This document shows, in pieces, positions 26,411-36,233 of a stretch of 56,026 nt of DNA; positions within the stretch are counted from its first letter, which is position 1; each line of letters begins with the position of its first letter. The stretch is from Pontibacter pamirensis (GTDB lineage: Bacteria; Bacteroidota; Bacteroidia; Cytophagales; Hymenobacteraceae). The position numbers and the translations under genes are program-made. The stretch is taken from the NCBI RefSeq assembly GCF_010015475.1, contig NZ_SSNI01000037.1, positions 1 through 56,026 on the forward strand. Direction: 5' to 3'. Below the pieces are notes generated by a model. It was given only the letters and a program-made list of their open reading frames with translations. It did no database searches and had not been told where the DNA came from.

Positions 26411-29400
26411 CTATCGTTCTGTACCTTCTTCTTTAAGTTGATTTTCTTCTTCTTTTAATGCCTGTTCCTGCTGAAGCTTTATTTCTTCTTCCTGTTTACG
26501 CTCTTCTTCCTTTCTCATTACCTCTTCCAGGCTTCGGAAGAGGTCCGAGAAGTTGTTATACTCCCGCATATAAATCAGGGATACTCCTGTGGCACGGACA
26601 TCGCCACCCTCCAATACACCCTCATATTGGTTGCGTTGGAAACCACGCACCCGCAAACGGCCATCTTCAGTAAGAGAGTACTCTACTGAAATGTCTCCGC
26701 CAAAGCCACTCATGGTCTGGTTCGAGCGGTTACCCCCTTCCAAGCCTATGTCGGTACCAACACGCACGGTAAGTCTGTCGTCGAGGAACTGCTGGCGCAG
26801 GGCAACGTTCAGGTCCGTGCGACCTTCCGCTGAGCCGGTTGAATAGTCCTGGTAGGAATCTACTCCCACTTCCAGGCCTAAACCGCCCGCGTAGCGGTTA
26901 GTAAGTGCGTTAAGCTGATCTGTTAACACGCCGCTCAGGCTGTTTCGGGCTGAGGCTTCAAGGCCGCCGCCAGAGCTAGCCAATGGGTCGGGCGCCAGAA
27001 AGCGGCCAAGAACAAGAAGTGCGAAAACCTGCTTGTTTAGCTCCGACTCATCCTGGCGCAGGTTACCCAGGCTGGTGACTACCTGGTCGGGTACGTTTCT
27101 TTCCTCTCCCTCTGCCAGCTGTATATCAAAACCAATGTCTGGTGTCAAAAGGTCACCCTCTACATTTACCAGCACCTGAAACTCTGCCTGGTTCTGCAAA
27201 GCCGGGTCTTGTACCCCAGCAGCCTGTGAAGCTACCAGTTCTTGAGGTGCTGCTTCCACATTATAGATTGCCGTGATATCCATGGTAGCCTGCAGCGGGT
27301 CTCCTGACCAACTGATGTAGCTGTCTTCGGCTATTTCTAATTCCCGTGATGCCAGGTCATAAAAGTCCATGCTATAGCGGCCACTTGAAATGGTATAGCG
27401 GCCGGTCATGTTAATTTCGCCACTCGGCCTCATCCCGATGTACAATGGGTCTGCTGTTCCACGCACCACCAAATTATCACCGGTAATAGGGTCAATCACA
27501 ATGGTGATAGGAGTCTCATCCGTTACGGTAATTTCTGCTTCTACATCAGCGCCAACAAAACCGGTAACTTCTACTGAGTCTTGTTCTTCAGGTCTGCTGA
27601 TGATCCTGGTCATGTCCTGATTCAGGTTCACGAACTCCACGATGCCCTCGCGTTCTGCGGCACCAACCTGATCTGCGGGAATAACGGTGGTAAAATCAGA
27701 ACCCTCCAACACCCGCACATCTACATCTACTTCCGGCACTTCCAGGTTACCGCCAATGGTAGCATCTGCAGCCACGAACAACGTGCCGTAGAACAGGTCG
27801 TTATCCTGCGAAGTAGAGTTCAGGGCAAGGAACCGGTCTGTTTCTACATCCAGATCAAATTGGAAGTCGGTGAAGGTTTCTGTTCCAATCAGGCCTTCAA
27901 TTCTAAGGTCGTTCCCGAGAGTATCGGTAATGGTGAAGTCAGGGAAAAGAATACCTTGTTCGTTAAACACCAGCCGCTCATCTTCCAAAGTGAACAGAGA
28001 GCCAAACATGGTGATGTTGAACTGTGCCTGATCAAAGTTTAGTTCTCCGATTATATCAGGGTTAGCTACGGTACCGCTGATGCGGAGGTCACCGCTTGCC
28101 TGTCCATCCAGCTGATTCACCATACCTGCTGTAAAACCTTCTAGCGAGGCTATATTCAGGTTAGCTATATTCGCAGTCAGGTTGAGCAAGGTGGCATTGG
28201 GCTGAGTTTCCACGAAGCCATCTACGATCACTTGATTGCCATTGTCTGTCAGCTGCGCATCAATGTTATACCGGTTGTCGCCTATGCTGCTGGCCTCCAA
28301 TGCTAGGTCGCCTACAGGAGTGCCTTCATAAACAAGATCGGTAACAGCAAGATCTGAGGTGAAGCTTAGCGTGCCGGACATAATGTCATTCAGCGTGGCC
28401 TCTCCATTGATTGTTCCGGCAATCAGGCTGTCCTGCGGGTCCTGGAAAGTGCTCATGATGTAGCCGATGTCAACGTTCTCGAAACCGACATTCAGCGGTG
28501 CTTCAGGACTCACAGGACCTGTGCTGTTCAGGGAGATGGCCTGGTTGTCATGCTGCAGTACAATGTTATTGGCGTAAAGCAGATCCGTGTCAAACTGCAG
28601 GTAATTATCCTGTGGCACGTCCCAGTCATCACCATTAATAACCAGTTGGTCCGGATTGAAGGAGAAGCGGTAGCCTTGCCCCTCACTGTCGAGCTCGCCT
28701 CCAATCACAAAGCGCTCCTGCTCTGCTGTGTCACCTGCTATAGCCAGCCGTACAGTCAGCGCATCATCCTGGGCGGCGCCTTCCAGTGTAATGTTCTGCA
28801 TTTGTAGAGAGGGTGATATTAACCGCTGTAAGTCAAGATTATAGGCTAGTTCGTTCTGGTCTCCGCGTAGTCGCAGGTCCAGGTCACGTAAGGTATAGTC
28901 GGTGTACACAATAGAATTGATATGCCCGTCCACTACTAATTCCTGTCCCTGTGCATCATAAGCTCCGGTAATGGTGCTGTCAATTTGCAGCTGCGTCAGC
29001 CCTGGCACGAAAGCGGTAATCAGGTTCGTTTGTTTAATGTCCAGCGCAAATCTGAAATCTTCTAAGTTAACATCGGCAGGATAAGGTGGGTCCGGCTGCA
29101 AATCAAAGTAGTCTGAAAAGTACTTCTGCAGTGCCGTAGGCAGTGTTGCCAGCGAATTCTCAAAATGTATTTCAGCATCCACTATGTCTGACGTTAGCTC
29201 CAGTTCTTCCATCTCCCCGGTCTGCTCCAGCGTGAGTAGCAAGGTATCTATAGGATAGGCTGTTCCATCATACTGAATCACTAACTCATCTCCCTCCAAA
29301 GTGCCACTTATAGTAGTGGCATCAGCACCCGTGAACTCACCTTGCAGTTGGCCTTGTATGGCCAGTGGCTCAGGGTACAGGTTCAAAGCCTGAAGGTCTG

Positions 29401-31348
29401 CTTCCTGTAGATTTAGGTTAAAGGCATAAGCGGGTTGCAGCGTGTCGCGCAGATTAAAGGTGCCTGCGAGGTCAAAGTTAAGATTTTCATCCGCAGCAGC
29501 AGCCTCCACCTCATACAAGCCGCTGTTAATACGGGCCTCTATGTTGATGTCATTATAAGTATAGTTGTTGTAATCAAACCGCTGCACATCTGCCTCTACC
29601 GTGGCCTCCATTGTTTCAGGATCAAGCCCGTTGCCACTGGCTCTGGCCTCGAGCGCCACCTGCCCAAGCCCCAGGCTGTCCGTAAACAACTGGCCCAGGT
29701 CAAAGCCGCCGGAGCTCACAGTGGCGGTAAAGTTCTCGTTGGCATCCATGTCTACAACGGCATTCACATTGCCATATGAGCTGCGTAAATCTAAATTGGT
29801 ATCAAATGCAGTCAGGGTGCCAGTGTAATTGCCTTCCAGGCTTATCTGGCGCGGTATTCTGAAGTCAGGAGGAATAGTGCCGGCAGGAGCAAGGGCAAGT
29901 ATATCTGTTCTAGTAGTGGTAAAGCGGTCAATGTTGAGGTCCATGTACAGGTTGTCAGGGTCCATAGCATTGCGCACATTGCCACTAATATCCACGTAAG
30001 TGTCTTTCAATCCAGCCAGTTGCAGGTTGCTTATCCTTAGGTTATCCAGTTGGCCTTCTGCCTCGGCTTCAAACCTGATCGTGCTGTTGGCTATATTCTG
30101 GAAGGCAGGGTCTTCTGCCAGGTCTGGTGCAAAGTACATCACATCCTGCATACCAACGTAGCTGTTGTTGATGTCAAGGTCCAGGCCCACCTGGGATGGG
30201 TTCTCCGTTATCGCCTCTAAAGAAGGGTACGTCATTTGAAGGTCGTTTTGCAGATGGCTGTTACCTGTTTTTAAATCCAGGTTTGTCAGGCTGGCGCTGG
30301 TGGAGTCCACCACAATATTGGCTTCAAAGTTTTGCAGTGCAAATCCGCTTTGCTCCTGGAGTGTGAACTGGTTCAGGTCTACCCGAATGCGGTTAAGGCT
30401 ATACAGTATGTCCTGGGCGTCGAGAACGATATCCGTAAACAGCAGGTGATTAAAGTCCATCCCTTGCGGTTGCTTTGGTGCATCAGCGTTATCAAAGAGC
30501 ACATCTAGGTCTGTTACATCTAACTCACCCAGCGTTACCACCCAGTTCATGGGCTGTCCGCTTGCCTCTTCCACCGACTGATCTAACTCTTCTGCTGTTC
30601 TGGCAGGGTTCACGGTCAGCGAGTCCGCAGGCGTGTACTGCTTCTGTACATACTTCAGGTCTGTGTTGCGCAGGACGAAGCTCTCCAAATCAATCCGGGC
30701 TTCATCTATGTTGATGTTTTCCGCCACCATTTCCGACTCTCCCAGAGCCAGTTCAATGCGTTGGTCAGATGGATAGCTCAGATAGCTGACGCGTATGTTT
30801 TCCAGTGCCACCCGGTTTAGTCCAAATTCCATCTCCAGTGGCTCCGACTCACTTTCAGGCGGCAGCTTTGTCTGTTCGTAGTCTACCCAGGTATTGGCCA
30901 ATTCAATTTCATCAACAAGATAGCGTTGGGCATCCAGGTCAACTTCTTCCATCGTTGTTTCCAGCTCCCCTACACGGGTCTCTACATAATTTCCTCCGGC
31001 CTCATCCCGAAACACCACATATACATTGTTCAGGATTACGGTGCCTAAGGAAATTTGCATGGCAGCAGTAGTATCTGCAGGCTGTGGAGCAGCTGTGGTA
31101 TCCGTGGCAAAGGCCTCTGTAATAAAGTCGAAATTGGTGGTGCTGTCCTCTTGTATGTGTAGTTTGAGTGTAGCGTTCTGCAGGTTCACCTCCCCGATGT
31201 TCAGCTCGCCTGATAGCAGCGAGAAAATACGCATGTCCACACCCAGCCTTTCGCTGTACCACAGCGTGTCCTGTTGCTGGTCCTCTACATACACCTCCGT
31301 TAGCACCAGCGTATTACGCCAGTCGGTGGTGAAGCCGCCGATTTCCAC
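26411..31348 (-). CDS. tamB: TamB-like translocation and assembly module protein
   Basis: A very long (at least 1645 residues) AsmA/TamB-type protein made of repeated beta strands forming a hydrophobic groove. The C-terminal TamB/DUF490 domain (about 1150-1560) includes GRYTISSGRYSMDFYDL and SYISWSGDPLQATMDI, and the end is a Glu/Lys-rich tail. The listed start, GTG at 31348, is merely the first canonical start codon: the same frame continues upstream to 31549 and encodes the expected membrane anchor (IILWPLAFVVGLLILIVIAL) and FPQVQNWAADKGANYLADTL without any ATG, GTG or TTG. The true start is therefore upstream, non-canonical, or hidden by a frameshift. CTG at 31486 is one candidate. tamL follows 3 bases after the stop. 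Confidence 0.88.
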   Translation of the reverse strand: MEIGGFTTDWRNTLVLTEVYVEDQQQDTLWYSERLGVDMRIFSLLSGELNIGEVNLQNATLKLHIQEDSTTNFDFITEAFATDTTAAPQPADTTAAMQISLGTVILNNVYVVFRDEAGGNYVETRVGELETTMEEVDLDAQRYLVDEIELANTWVDYEQTKLPPESESEPLEMEFGLNRVALENIRVSYLSYPSDQRIELALGESEMVAENINIDEARIDLESFVLRNTDLKYVQKQYTPADSLTVNPARTAEELDQSVEEASGQPMNWVVTLGELDVTDLDVLFDNADAPKQPQGMDFNHLLFTDIVLDAQDILYSLNRIRVDLNQFTLQEQSGFALQNFEANIVVDSTSASLTNLDLKTGNSHLQNDLQMTYPSLEAITENPSQVGLDLDINNSYVGMQDVMYFAPDLAEDPAFQNIANSTIRFEAEAEGQLDNLRISNLQLAGLKDTYVDISGNVRNAMDPDNLYMDLNIDRFTTTRTDILALAPAGTIPPDFRIPRQISLEGNYTGTLTAFDTNLDLRSSYGNVNAVVDMDANENFTATVSSGGFDLGQLFTDSLGLGQVALEARASGNGLDPETMEATVEADVQRFDYNNYTYNDINIEARINSGLYEVEAAAADENLNFDLAGTFNLRDTLQPAYAFNLNLQEADLQALNLYPEPLAIQGQLQGEFTGADATTISGTLEGDELVIQYDGTAYPIDTLLLTLEQTGEMEELELTSDIVDAEIHFENSLATLPTALQKYFSDYFDLQPDPPYPADVNLEDFRFALDIKQTNLITAFVPGLTQLQIDSTITGAYDAQGQELVVDGHINSIVYTDYTLRDLDLRLRGDQNELAYNLDLQRLISPSLQMQNITLEGAAQDDALTVRLAIAGDTAEQERFVIGGELDSEGQGYRFSFNPDQLVINGDDWDVPQDNYLQFDTDLLYANNIVLQHDNQAISLNSTGPVSPEAPLNVGFENVDIGYIMSTFQDPQDSLIAGTINGEATLNDIMSGTLSFTSDLAVTDLVYEGTPVGDLALEASSIGDNRYNIDAQLTDNGNQVIVDGFVETQPNATLLNLTANIANLNIASLEGFTAGMVNQLDGQASGDLRISGTVANPDIIGELNFDQAQFNITMFGSLFTLEDERLVFNEQGILFPDFTITDTLGNDLRIEGLIGTETFTDFQFDLDVETDRFLALNSTSQDNDLFYGTLFVAADATIGGNLEVPEVDVDVRVLEGSDFTTVIPADQVGAAEREGIVEFVNLNQDMTRIISRPEEQDSVEVTGFVGADVEAEITVTDETPITIVIDPITGDNLVVRGTADPLYIGMRPSGEINMTGRYTISSGRYSMDFYDLASRELEIAEDSYISWSGDPLQATMDITAIYNVEAAPQELVASQAAGVQDPALQNQAEFQVLVNVEGDLLTPDIGFDIQLAEGEERNVPDQVVTSLGNLRQDESELNKQVFALLVLGRFLAPDPLASSGGGLEASARNSLSGVLTDQLNALTNRYAGGLGLEVGVDSYQDYSTGSAEGRTDLNVALRQQFLDDRLTVRVGTDIGLEGGNRSNQTMSGFGGDISVEYSLTEDGRLRVRGFQRNQYEGVLEGGDVRATGVSLIYMREYNNFSDLFRSLEEVMRKEEERKQEEEIKLQQEQALKEEENQLKEEGTER

Positions 31349-31725
31349 CCGGGTGTCGAGGGTGTCAGCGAGGTAGTTGGCACCTTTGTCAGCAGCCCAG
31401 TTCTGTACCTGCGGGAACTGCAGTGCAATAACAATAAGTATAAGAAGTCCTACAACAAAGGCGAGGGGCCAGAGTATGATCTTCAGGATGATACGTCCGA
31501 TATGTTTGGCAGAAGCGATAGCAGTGCAATGTTGGTTAGTGCTCTGCTTTTACGGAATAATATCAATATGGATAGATAAAAAGGAATGTTTGAGAATAAA
31601 TCCTTTACGAACAAGGATTTATGTTATTATTCAGGGCTCAGAACAGGAGGGGAATTATTTTATACTCCTGGGCGCGCTGGCCACAGAAGTATAAAACAGT
31701 AAAATGCAGTAAGCTTTGCGAAAAG

Positions 31726-32697
31726 CTATACAGAAAGGATATTTACCATGTTGATAAACTCCGGATTGATGGGCTTGTCTTTGGTGATGGTGTCAATGAA
31801 TGGGGTATAGGTCAGTTTGCCGTCAATGATACCGGCCATCTCGTTCTGGCGTCCGGATATCAGGCCTTCCACACAGGCAATACCCAGCTGGCTGGCCAGC
31901 ATGCGGTCGGCGGCGGTAGGGGAGCCCCCACGCTGCACGTGGCCCAATATGGTTACGCGGGCGTCCATATGCGGCAGTGCCTCCTGTACCTTGCTGGCTA
32001 CGTCAGTGGCGCTGCCTTCTGCGTCTCCCTCGGCTACTATCACGATGAACGATGTCTTAGAGCGGCTCCAGCCGGTACGCAGGGTGTCTACCACATAGTC
32101 TATGCTGGTGTCTGTTTCCGGGATCATCACGATCTCGGCACCGCCACCGATGGCACATGGTATGGCGATGTAGCCTGAGTCGCGGCCCATCACTTCTATA
32201 AAGAACACGCGGTCGTGGCTGTCAGCGGTATCCCTGATTTTGTCGATGGCATCTAAGGCTGTGTTTACAGCGGTGTCGTAGCCAATGGTATAGTCAGTGC
32301 CGTACAGGTCGTTGTCTATGGTGCCGGGGGCACCGATGGTTGGCAAGCCGTATTCCTCAAAAAATATGTTGGCTCCTGTAAAAGTGCCGTCCCCGCCAAT
32401 TGCTACGAGGCCTTCGATGCCTAACTTCTGGAGCTGCTCATACGCTGTTTTACGACCTTCTTTGGTCATGAAATCTTTGCTGCGGGCAGACCGGAGTATC
32501 GTGCCTCCCTTCTGAATGATATTACTCACAGAGTAAGACTCTAATTTAGAGATCTCCCCCTTGATCATGCCATTATACCCGCGACGAATTCCGTATACTT
32601 CTATACCATGATATACAGCAGTTCTTACGATTGCTCTTATGCAGGCATTCATGCCAGGAGCATCACCGCCTGAAGTAAATACGCCAATTTTTTTCAT
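31726..32697 (-). CDS. pfkA: ATP-dependent 6-phosphofructokinase
   Basis: Phosphorylates fructose 6-phosphate in glycolysis. The 323-residue product has IGVFTSGGDAPGMNA at residues 3-17, RSARS, IGGDGTFTGA, PGTIDNDLYGTDYTIGYDTA, EVMGRDSGYIA and a typical C-terminal effector half. Gly in the GGDGT and PGTIDND motifs points to ATP rather than pyrophosphate as donor (family knowledge). The frame is open to 32862, but the start at 32697 (MKKIGVF) matches the family; the 55-residue extension would be unprecedented. A promoter-like box lies about 235 bases upstream, implying a long leader. Confidence 0.95.
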   Translation of the reverse strand: MKKIGVFTSGGDAPGMNACIRAIVRTAVYHGIEVYGIRRGYNGMIKGEISKLESYSVSNIIQKGGTILRSARSKDFMTKEGRKTAYEQLQKLGIEGLVAIGGDGTFTGANIFFEEYGLPTIGAPGTIDNDLYGTDYTIGYDTAVNTALDAIDKIRDTADSHDRVFFIEVMGRDSGYIAIPCAIGGGAEIVMIPETDTSIDYVVDTLRTGWSRSKTSFIVIVAEGDAEGSATDVASKVQEALPHMDARVTILGHVQRGGSPTAADRMLASQLGIACVEGLISGRQNEMAGIIDGKLTYTPFIDTITKDKPINPEFINMVNILSV

Positions 32698-32932
32698 GGA
32701 AGAGTGATGTGTTAAGTTTAAATATTTATCCTTGATTATCAAGTGAGTAATCTCTAAATTACGCTTAGTGAGGGGAGGCAATTTTCGTGACGTCAGCTGC
32801 TTAAGTCTGTTTATAAAAAAAGGCACAAAAGCACGACTAAAAATATAGAAAATCGTATGCATTATCGAAATACCTGGTCTGAAACCTGAGGTGTTTTCTG
32901 CACGACATCCTTACACGGTGCGCGTAAGACTG

Positions 32933-32964
32933 CAAATTTAGCAGAAAGTAGAGTTTTAGCACAA
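32933..32964 (-). promoter_or_regulatory. Candidate pfkA promoter with long leader
   Basis: On the minus strand TAAATTTG (32940-32933) follows a -33 TTG (32964-32962) at 21 bases. This would give pfkA an untranslated leader of about 230 bases. Confidence 0.45.
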
Positions 32965-33004
32965 TATCAAAGCAATTAAATAATTATTAATTTAAAGGCA
33001 GTAT

Positions 33005-33433
33005 ATGTTCGGTTTTTTTGAGAGCGAAGAAACAAAGAGAGTAAAGAGCCACATCACTAACCTGAGTGCGCTGGCTAAGATTGATGGGCACCTGGATCCG
33101 ACAGAGATGAATTTCATCGTTTCTATCGGTAAAAAGCATGGTATGAAAGCTGAAGAGGTACGCGACCTTGTTTCGAACGCTGCCAGCATGGAGGCGCAGT
33201 TGCCTGAAAATGACTCTGAGCGTTTCGACCAGATTTATGACTTGGTGGAGATGATGCTGGCTGACGGCATTGTGGATGAAAGTGAAATGGACTTCTGCAT
33301 TAACATGGCTGGCAGGCTGGGGTTTAAGAAAACGATTGTGGGGGTGCTGGTACGTAAGATCTCCATGGGTGTGAAAGATGGCCTGGGGCGTGATAACATC
33401 AAACGTGATGCACAGTCTTTTCTCAATTACTAA
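33005..33433 (+). CDS. TerB-like tellurite-resistance-fold protein
   Basis: A 142-residue all-helical protein of the TerB/DUF533-like fold: SHITNLSALAKIDGHLDPTE (residues about 11-30), then KKHGM..EEVRDLV, a second half with MMLADGIVDESEMDFCINMA. The acidic residues after each helix (D..L.P.E and DG.VDESE) are the putative metal-binding sites of the family. No signal peptide. It stands alone between pfkA and a lipoprotein gene, without other ter genes, so tellurite resistance is not implied. Terminated by a 20-bp hairpin. Confidence 0.82.
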   Translation: MFGFFESEETKRVKSHITNLSALAKIDGHLDPTEMNFIVSIGKKHGMKAEEVRDLVSNAASMEAQLPENDSERFDQIYDLVEMMLADGIVDESEMDFCINMAGRLGFKKTIVGVLVRKISMGVKDGLGRDNIKRDAQSFLNY

Positions 33434-33515
33434 ACATGCTTATTTAAAATTTACCTGCTAGTGCAGGCGTAAATGAAGTGCCTGCTGTTTTCTGGCATCA
33501 GGCGCATTCCTCTAT

Positions 33516-33558
33516 AACAAGAGAGGCTGAGTAAATCTTTTACTCAGCCTCTCTTGTT
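33516..33558. terminator. 20-bp perfect hairpin, bidirectional terminator
   Basis: Arms 33516-33535 and 33539-33558 around TCT, between the convergent TerB-like and lipoprotein genes. Confidence 0.9.
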
Positions 33559-33584
33559 TATATGAGTAAGGTATAGTACGGTTA

Positions 33585-34208
33585 CTATTCGATTGTATAT
33601 TCCTCAAATTCTCCATCCTGAAACAGGTAAACGCTGGTATCTCCTGTAACGCCTACCGCTATAGCGTCGTGTGGAGCCTCTATGTCTTCGTTTGTTGCAT
33701 CGTGATGCAGTTCTTCGCCCTGATCGATGCTGTATAGATAGTAGAGGCTCTTGAGTGTGCCCCGATCATTAAATAAGATGTCCCGTTTCAGTTCGTATAG
33801 TTCATAATTTTCTTCATCTTCCTGTAAGGCCGCTACAATTACAACATTGTTGCCCTGCCTTAGCTGCAAGGCTAAGTCTTGGTAAGTATCTCCGTTAAAG
33901 TCGCCGCGCACAATCATGGGGCCCTGCGTATAATTCTCTGCCTGCGCAGAAGCTTCTTGTGCCAGGGTAGGCTTCTCCCAACCTTCATACTGTTCTGTGA
34001 GTAGTTGCATCACGGGCTGGGGCATAGGCAAAGTGGGGTCCGTTTCGTTTTCGTCTGTTTGCACAGCGTCTTTCCTGGTGCTAGTGATCGTGTCAAGCGC
34101 CTCCGGAATGGGAGCTACCTCCACGTACTCATCCTGCACTTCTTCATTTACTGGTGAGCAGGCATAAGCAGCCAGCGATAAAGTTAATAGGTACAGCGTC
34201 TTTTTCAT
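33585..34208 (-). CDS. Hypothetical lipoprotein with VCBS/FG-GAP-like motif
   Basis: A 207-residue exported protein. The N-terminus MKKTLYLLTLSLAAYACSP is a lipoprotein-type signal with Cys 17, then a Glu/Asp/Thr-rich linker (about 20-65). The folded part holds VRGDFNGDTYQDLALQL (about 100-116), a calcium-binding-like FG-GAP/VCBS motif, and acidic beta-rich sequence up to the end. Family not otherwise recognised. It lies 53 bases downstream of the SLC13-type transporter gene on the same strand and may be co-transcribed. Role unknown. Confidence 0.7.
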   Translation of the reverse strand: MKKTLYLLTLSLAAYACSPVNEEVQDEYVEVAPIPEALDTITSTRKDAVQTDENETDPTLPMPQPVMQLLTEQYEGWEKPTLAQEASAQAENYTQGPMIVRGDFNGDTYQDLALQLRQGNNVVIVAALQEDEENYELYELKRDILFNDRGTLKSLYYLYSIDQGEELHHDATNEDIEAPHDAIAVGVTGDTSVYLFQDGEFEEYTIE

Positions 34209-34260
34209 ATATTAATGTTTATCACATGTATGTATGCTTACTGCTGCAGGCGCAAAGCTG

Positions 34261-36018
34261 TTACATTGGCCAGAAAACCGGGACCAGCAAAAGGATGACT
34301 ATTATCAGCAGCAGTGTTAGCGGCGAACCAATCCGGATAAAGTCCCAGAACTTGTATTTGCCTGGGCTATACACTAAAATACAGGCAGGCTCGAAAGGCG
34401 TAACCAGCGACACGGAGGCTGCCAGCATAATGGCAATGGCAAAGGCCCGAGGGTCTGCTCCCATTTCTACAGCTGCCCGCAACGCAACCGGTACCACCAC
34501 CAGTGCCGCCGCCGCATTCGACATAGGCTGCGTCAGTAGCACAGTCAGGATGACGAACCCTGACAGCACGGCCATTTTGCCCAGTGAACCCAGCAACTCC
34601 ACTATGCCCTCTGCCAGAAAGTCTGCTGCACCGGAATTTTCCATGGCTGTACCAAAGGCCGTCATACCTCCAATCAGAATAAGCAGCTTAAAATCAATTG
34701 CGGAGTAAGCTTTTTCGGTACTAATGCAGCGGAAGAGAATGCTGCAGATGGCAGCCAGCAGGAAGGCAATGGAAAGCGGGAGGATCTTTAGGGTGCCCAG
34801 CAGTATGGCTACGGCAAAGCAGGAAAAAGCAATGATGCCTTTCCGTTTCCTGAACAGGATAGGCTCAAACTCACCCAATAGGGCCACATTGTTAGAGGTA
34901 CGCAATTGCTTCAGTCGTTCGGAGGAGCCCTGTACTAATAAAAGGTCGCCGAGCTGTAGCTGAATACTTCCGATCTTGGTGCGCAGTGTTTCGCCGTGTC
35001 GGGAGATAGCTATCACCACCAAGCCATAGCGTTGCAGGAAATTAACTTCTTTTACGGTATTCCCGATGAGGTTCGACTGGCGGACCACCAGCAGCTCCGC
35101 CAGCCGGATAGCCTCTGTCTGCAGGTCTTCCGCCAGGATAACATCCGCCATAATTTTGATCCCTTTCGTTTCCTTCACCTTTATCAGGTTATCGAGATCT
35201 CCTTCTACTAACAGTACGTCTTTTTCCTGAATGCGCGTGCGGAAGTCGGGGAGGAAGTTGTCTTCGCCCCGGATGATGTTCAGAATCCGGAAGTTCAGCG
35301 AGGTGAGGTCGGAGGCAAACACCAGCTGGCCAACTAAGGGTGAATCTAATAGTACCACAATCTCGGACAGGTACTTCTGAAGCTTGTATTCCTCCGTAAG
35401 TTCCTGGTCGCCACGGTCAGGCATCATGCGCTGCCCGATAGTCATCATATAAATAACACCTACCAGGAAAATGGCAAAGCCGATGCCTGATATCTCAAAA
35501 AGACCGATAGGAGGGAGCCCTGATTTAGCAATGTAACCGCTCACGGCCACATTGGTAGAGGTGCCAATGAGCGTGCAGGTGCCACCTAAAATGGCTGCAA
35601 ATGCCAGGGGCATCAGTAACTTTGAAGCACTTGTGCTGGTGCGCCTTGATAAACCCACAAGCGGTGTTACAAACATAGCCGTAACGGTGGTATTATTCAT
35701 AAAGGCTGAAACGACGCCTGTTACCATCATCACGATAAACAGCATCAGATTAGTGCTCTTGTGTGCCAGCCGCACGAGCCGCACTACGGCAAAGTCAAGA
35801 ATACCTGTCTCCTGCAAGGCGGCACTGAGTATAAAAATAGAGGCAATGATGATAATGAAGTCGCTGCTTAAGCCGGCAAAAGCCTCCTCGGGAGAAATGA
35901 TGCGGGCGCTCGCCAGTATGATGAGCATGATCAGCGTCACGATCTCAACGGAGAGTTTTTCAGTAGCGAAAAGCACCACTGCAATGACCAGTAGTGTTAG
36001 CACAAGTGCTATTTCCAT
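34261..36018 (-). CDS. SLC13/DASS-type permease with two RCK-C domains
   Basis: A 585-residue membrane protein. Two blocks of helices (about 1-195 and 395-585) flank two cytosolic TrkA-C/RCK-C domains (about 205-290 and 295-375; e.g. FLPDFRTRIQEKDVLLVEGD and LQLGDLLLVQGS). Family motifs include MNNTTVTAMFVTPLV and GGTCTLIGTSTNVAVSG in the first half and QPMSNAAAALVVVP in the second. Proteins of this build are usually sodium-coupled dicarboxylate or sulfate transporters; the substrate cannot be told. Downstream lies the lipoprotein gene. Confidence 0.9.
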   Translation of the reverse strand: MEIALVLTLLVIAVVLFATEKLSVEIVTLIMLIILASARIISPEEAFAGLSSDFIIIIASIFILSAALQETGILDFAVVRLVRLAHKSTNLMLFIVMMVTGVVSAFMNNTTVTAMFVTPLVGLSRRTSTSASKLLMPLAFAAILGGTCTLIGTSTNVAVSGYIAKSGLPPIGLFEISGIGFAIFLVGVIYMMTIGQRMMPDRGDQELTEEYKLQKYLSEIVVLLDSPLVGQLVFASDLTSLNFRILNIIRGEDNFLPDFRTRIQEKDVLLVEGDLDNLIKVKETKGIKIMADVILAEDLQTEAIRLAELLVVRQSNLIGNTVKEVNFLQRYGLVVIAISRHGETLRTKIGSIQLQLGDLLLVQGSSERLKQLRTSNNVALLGEFEPILFRKRKGIIAFSCFAVAILLGTLKILPLSIAFLLAAICSILFRCISTEKAYSAIDFKLLILIGGMTAFGTAMENSGAADFLAEGIVELLGSLGKMAVLSGFVILTVLLTQPMSNAAAALVVVPVALRAAVEMGADPRAFAIAIMLAASVSLVTPFEPACILVYSPGKYKFWDFIRIGSPLTLLLIIVILLLVPVFWPM

Positions 36019-36233
36019 AATATCCTGATTGAGCGGACCTTTGGCTTAAGGTGCAGCTTCGGCTTTTACGTGCAAGTGCTCCTGGCGGTGGTCATTTAGA
36101 GTGAAAATTTGATGACGGACAGGTATCAAACTGTTAATGTACGATACAGCAGGAACAGAGGTGCTGTGTCCGGTTCATCTTTTCTCCTGAAGTTGCTGTC
36201 GGGTAAGGCATCGGCTTGTAACAGCTCGTTACA

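Noticed and set aside
31645..31672. CAGGAG / CTCCTG inverted repeat downstream of pfkA
   Set aside because: Six-base arms with a 16-base loop and no T-run; too weak to call a terminator.
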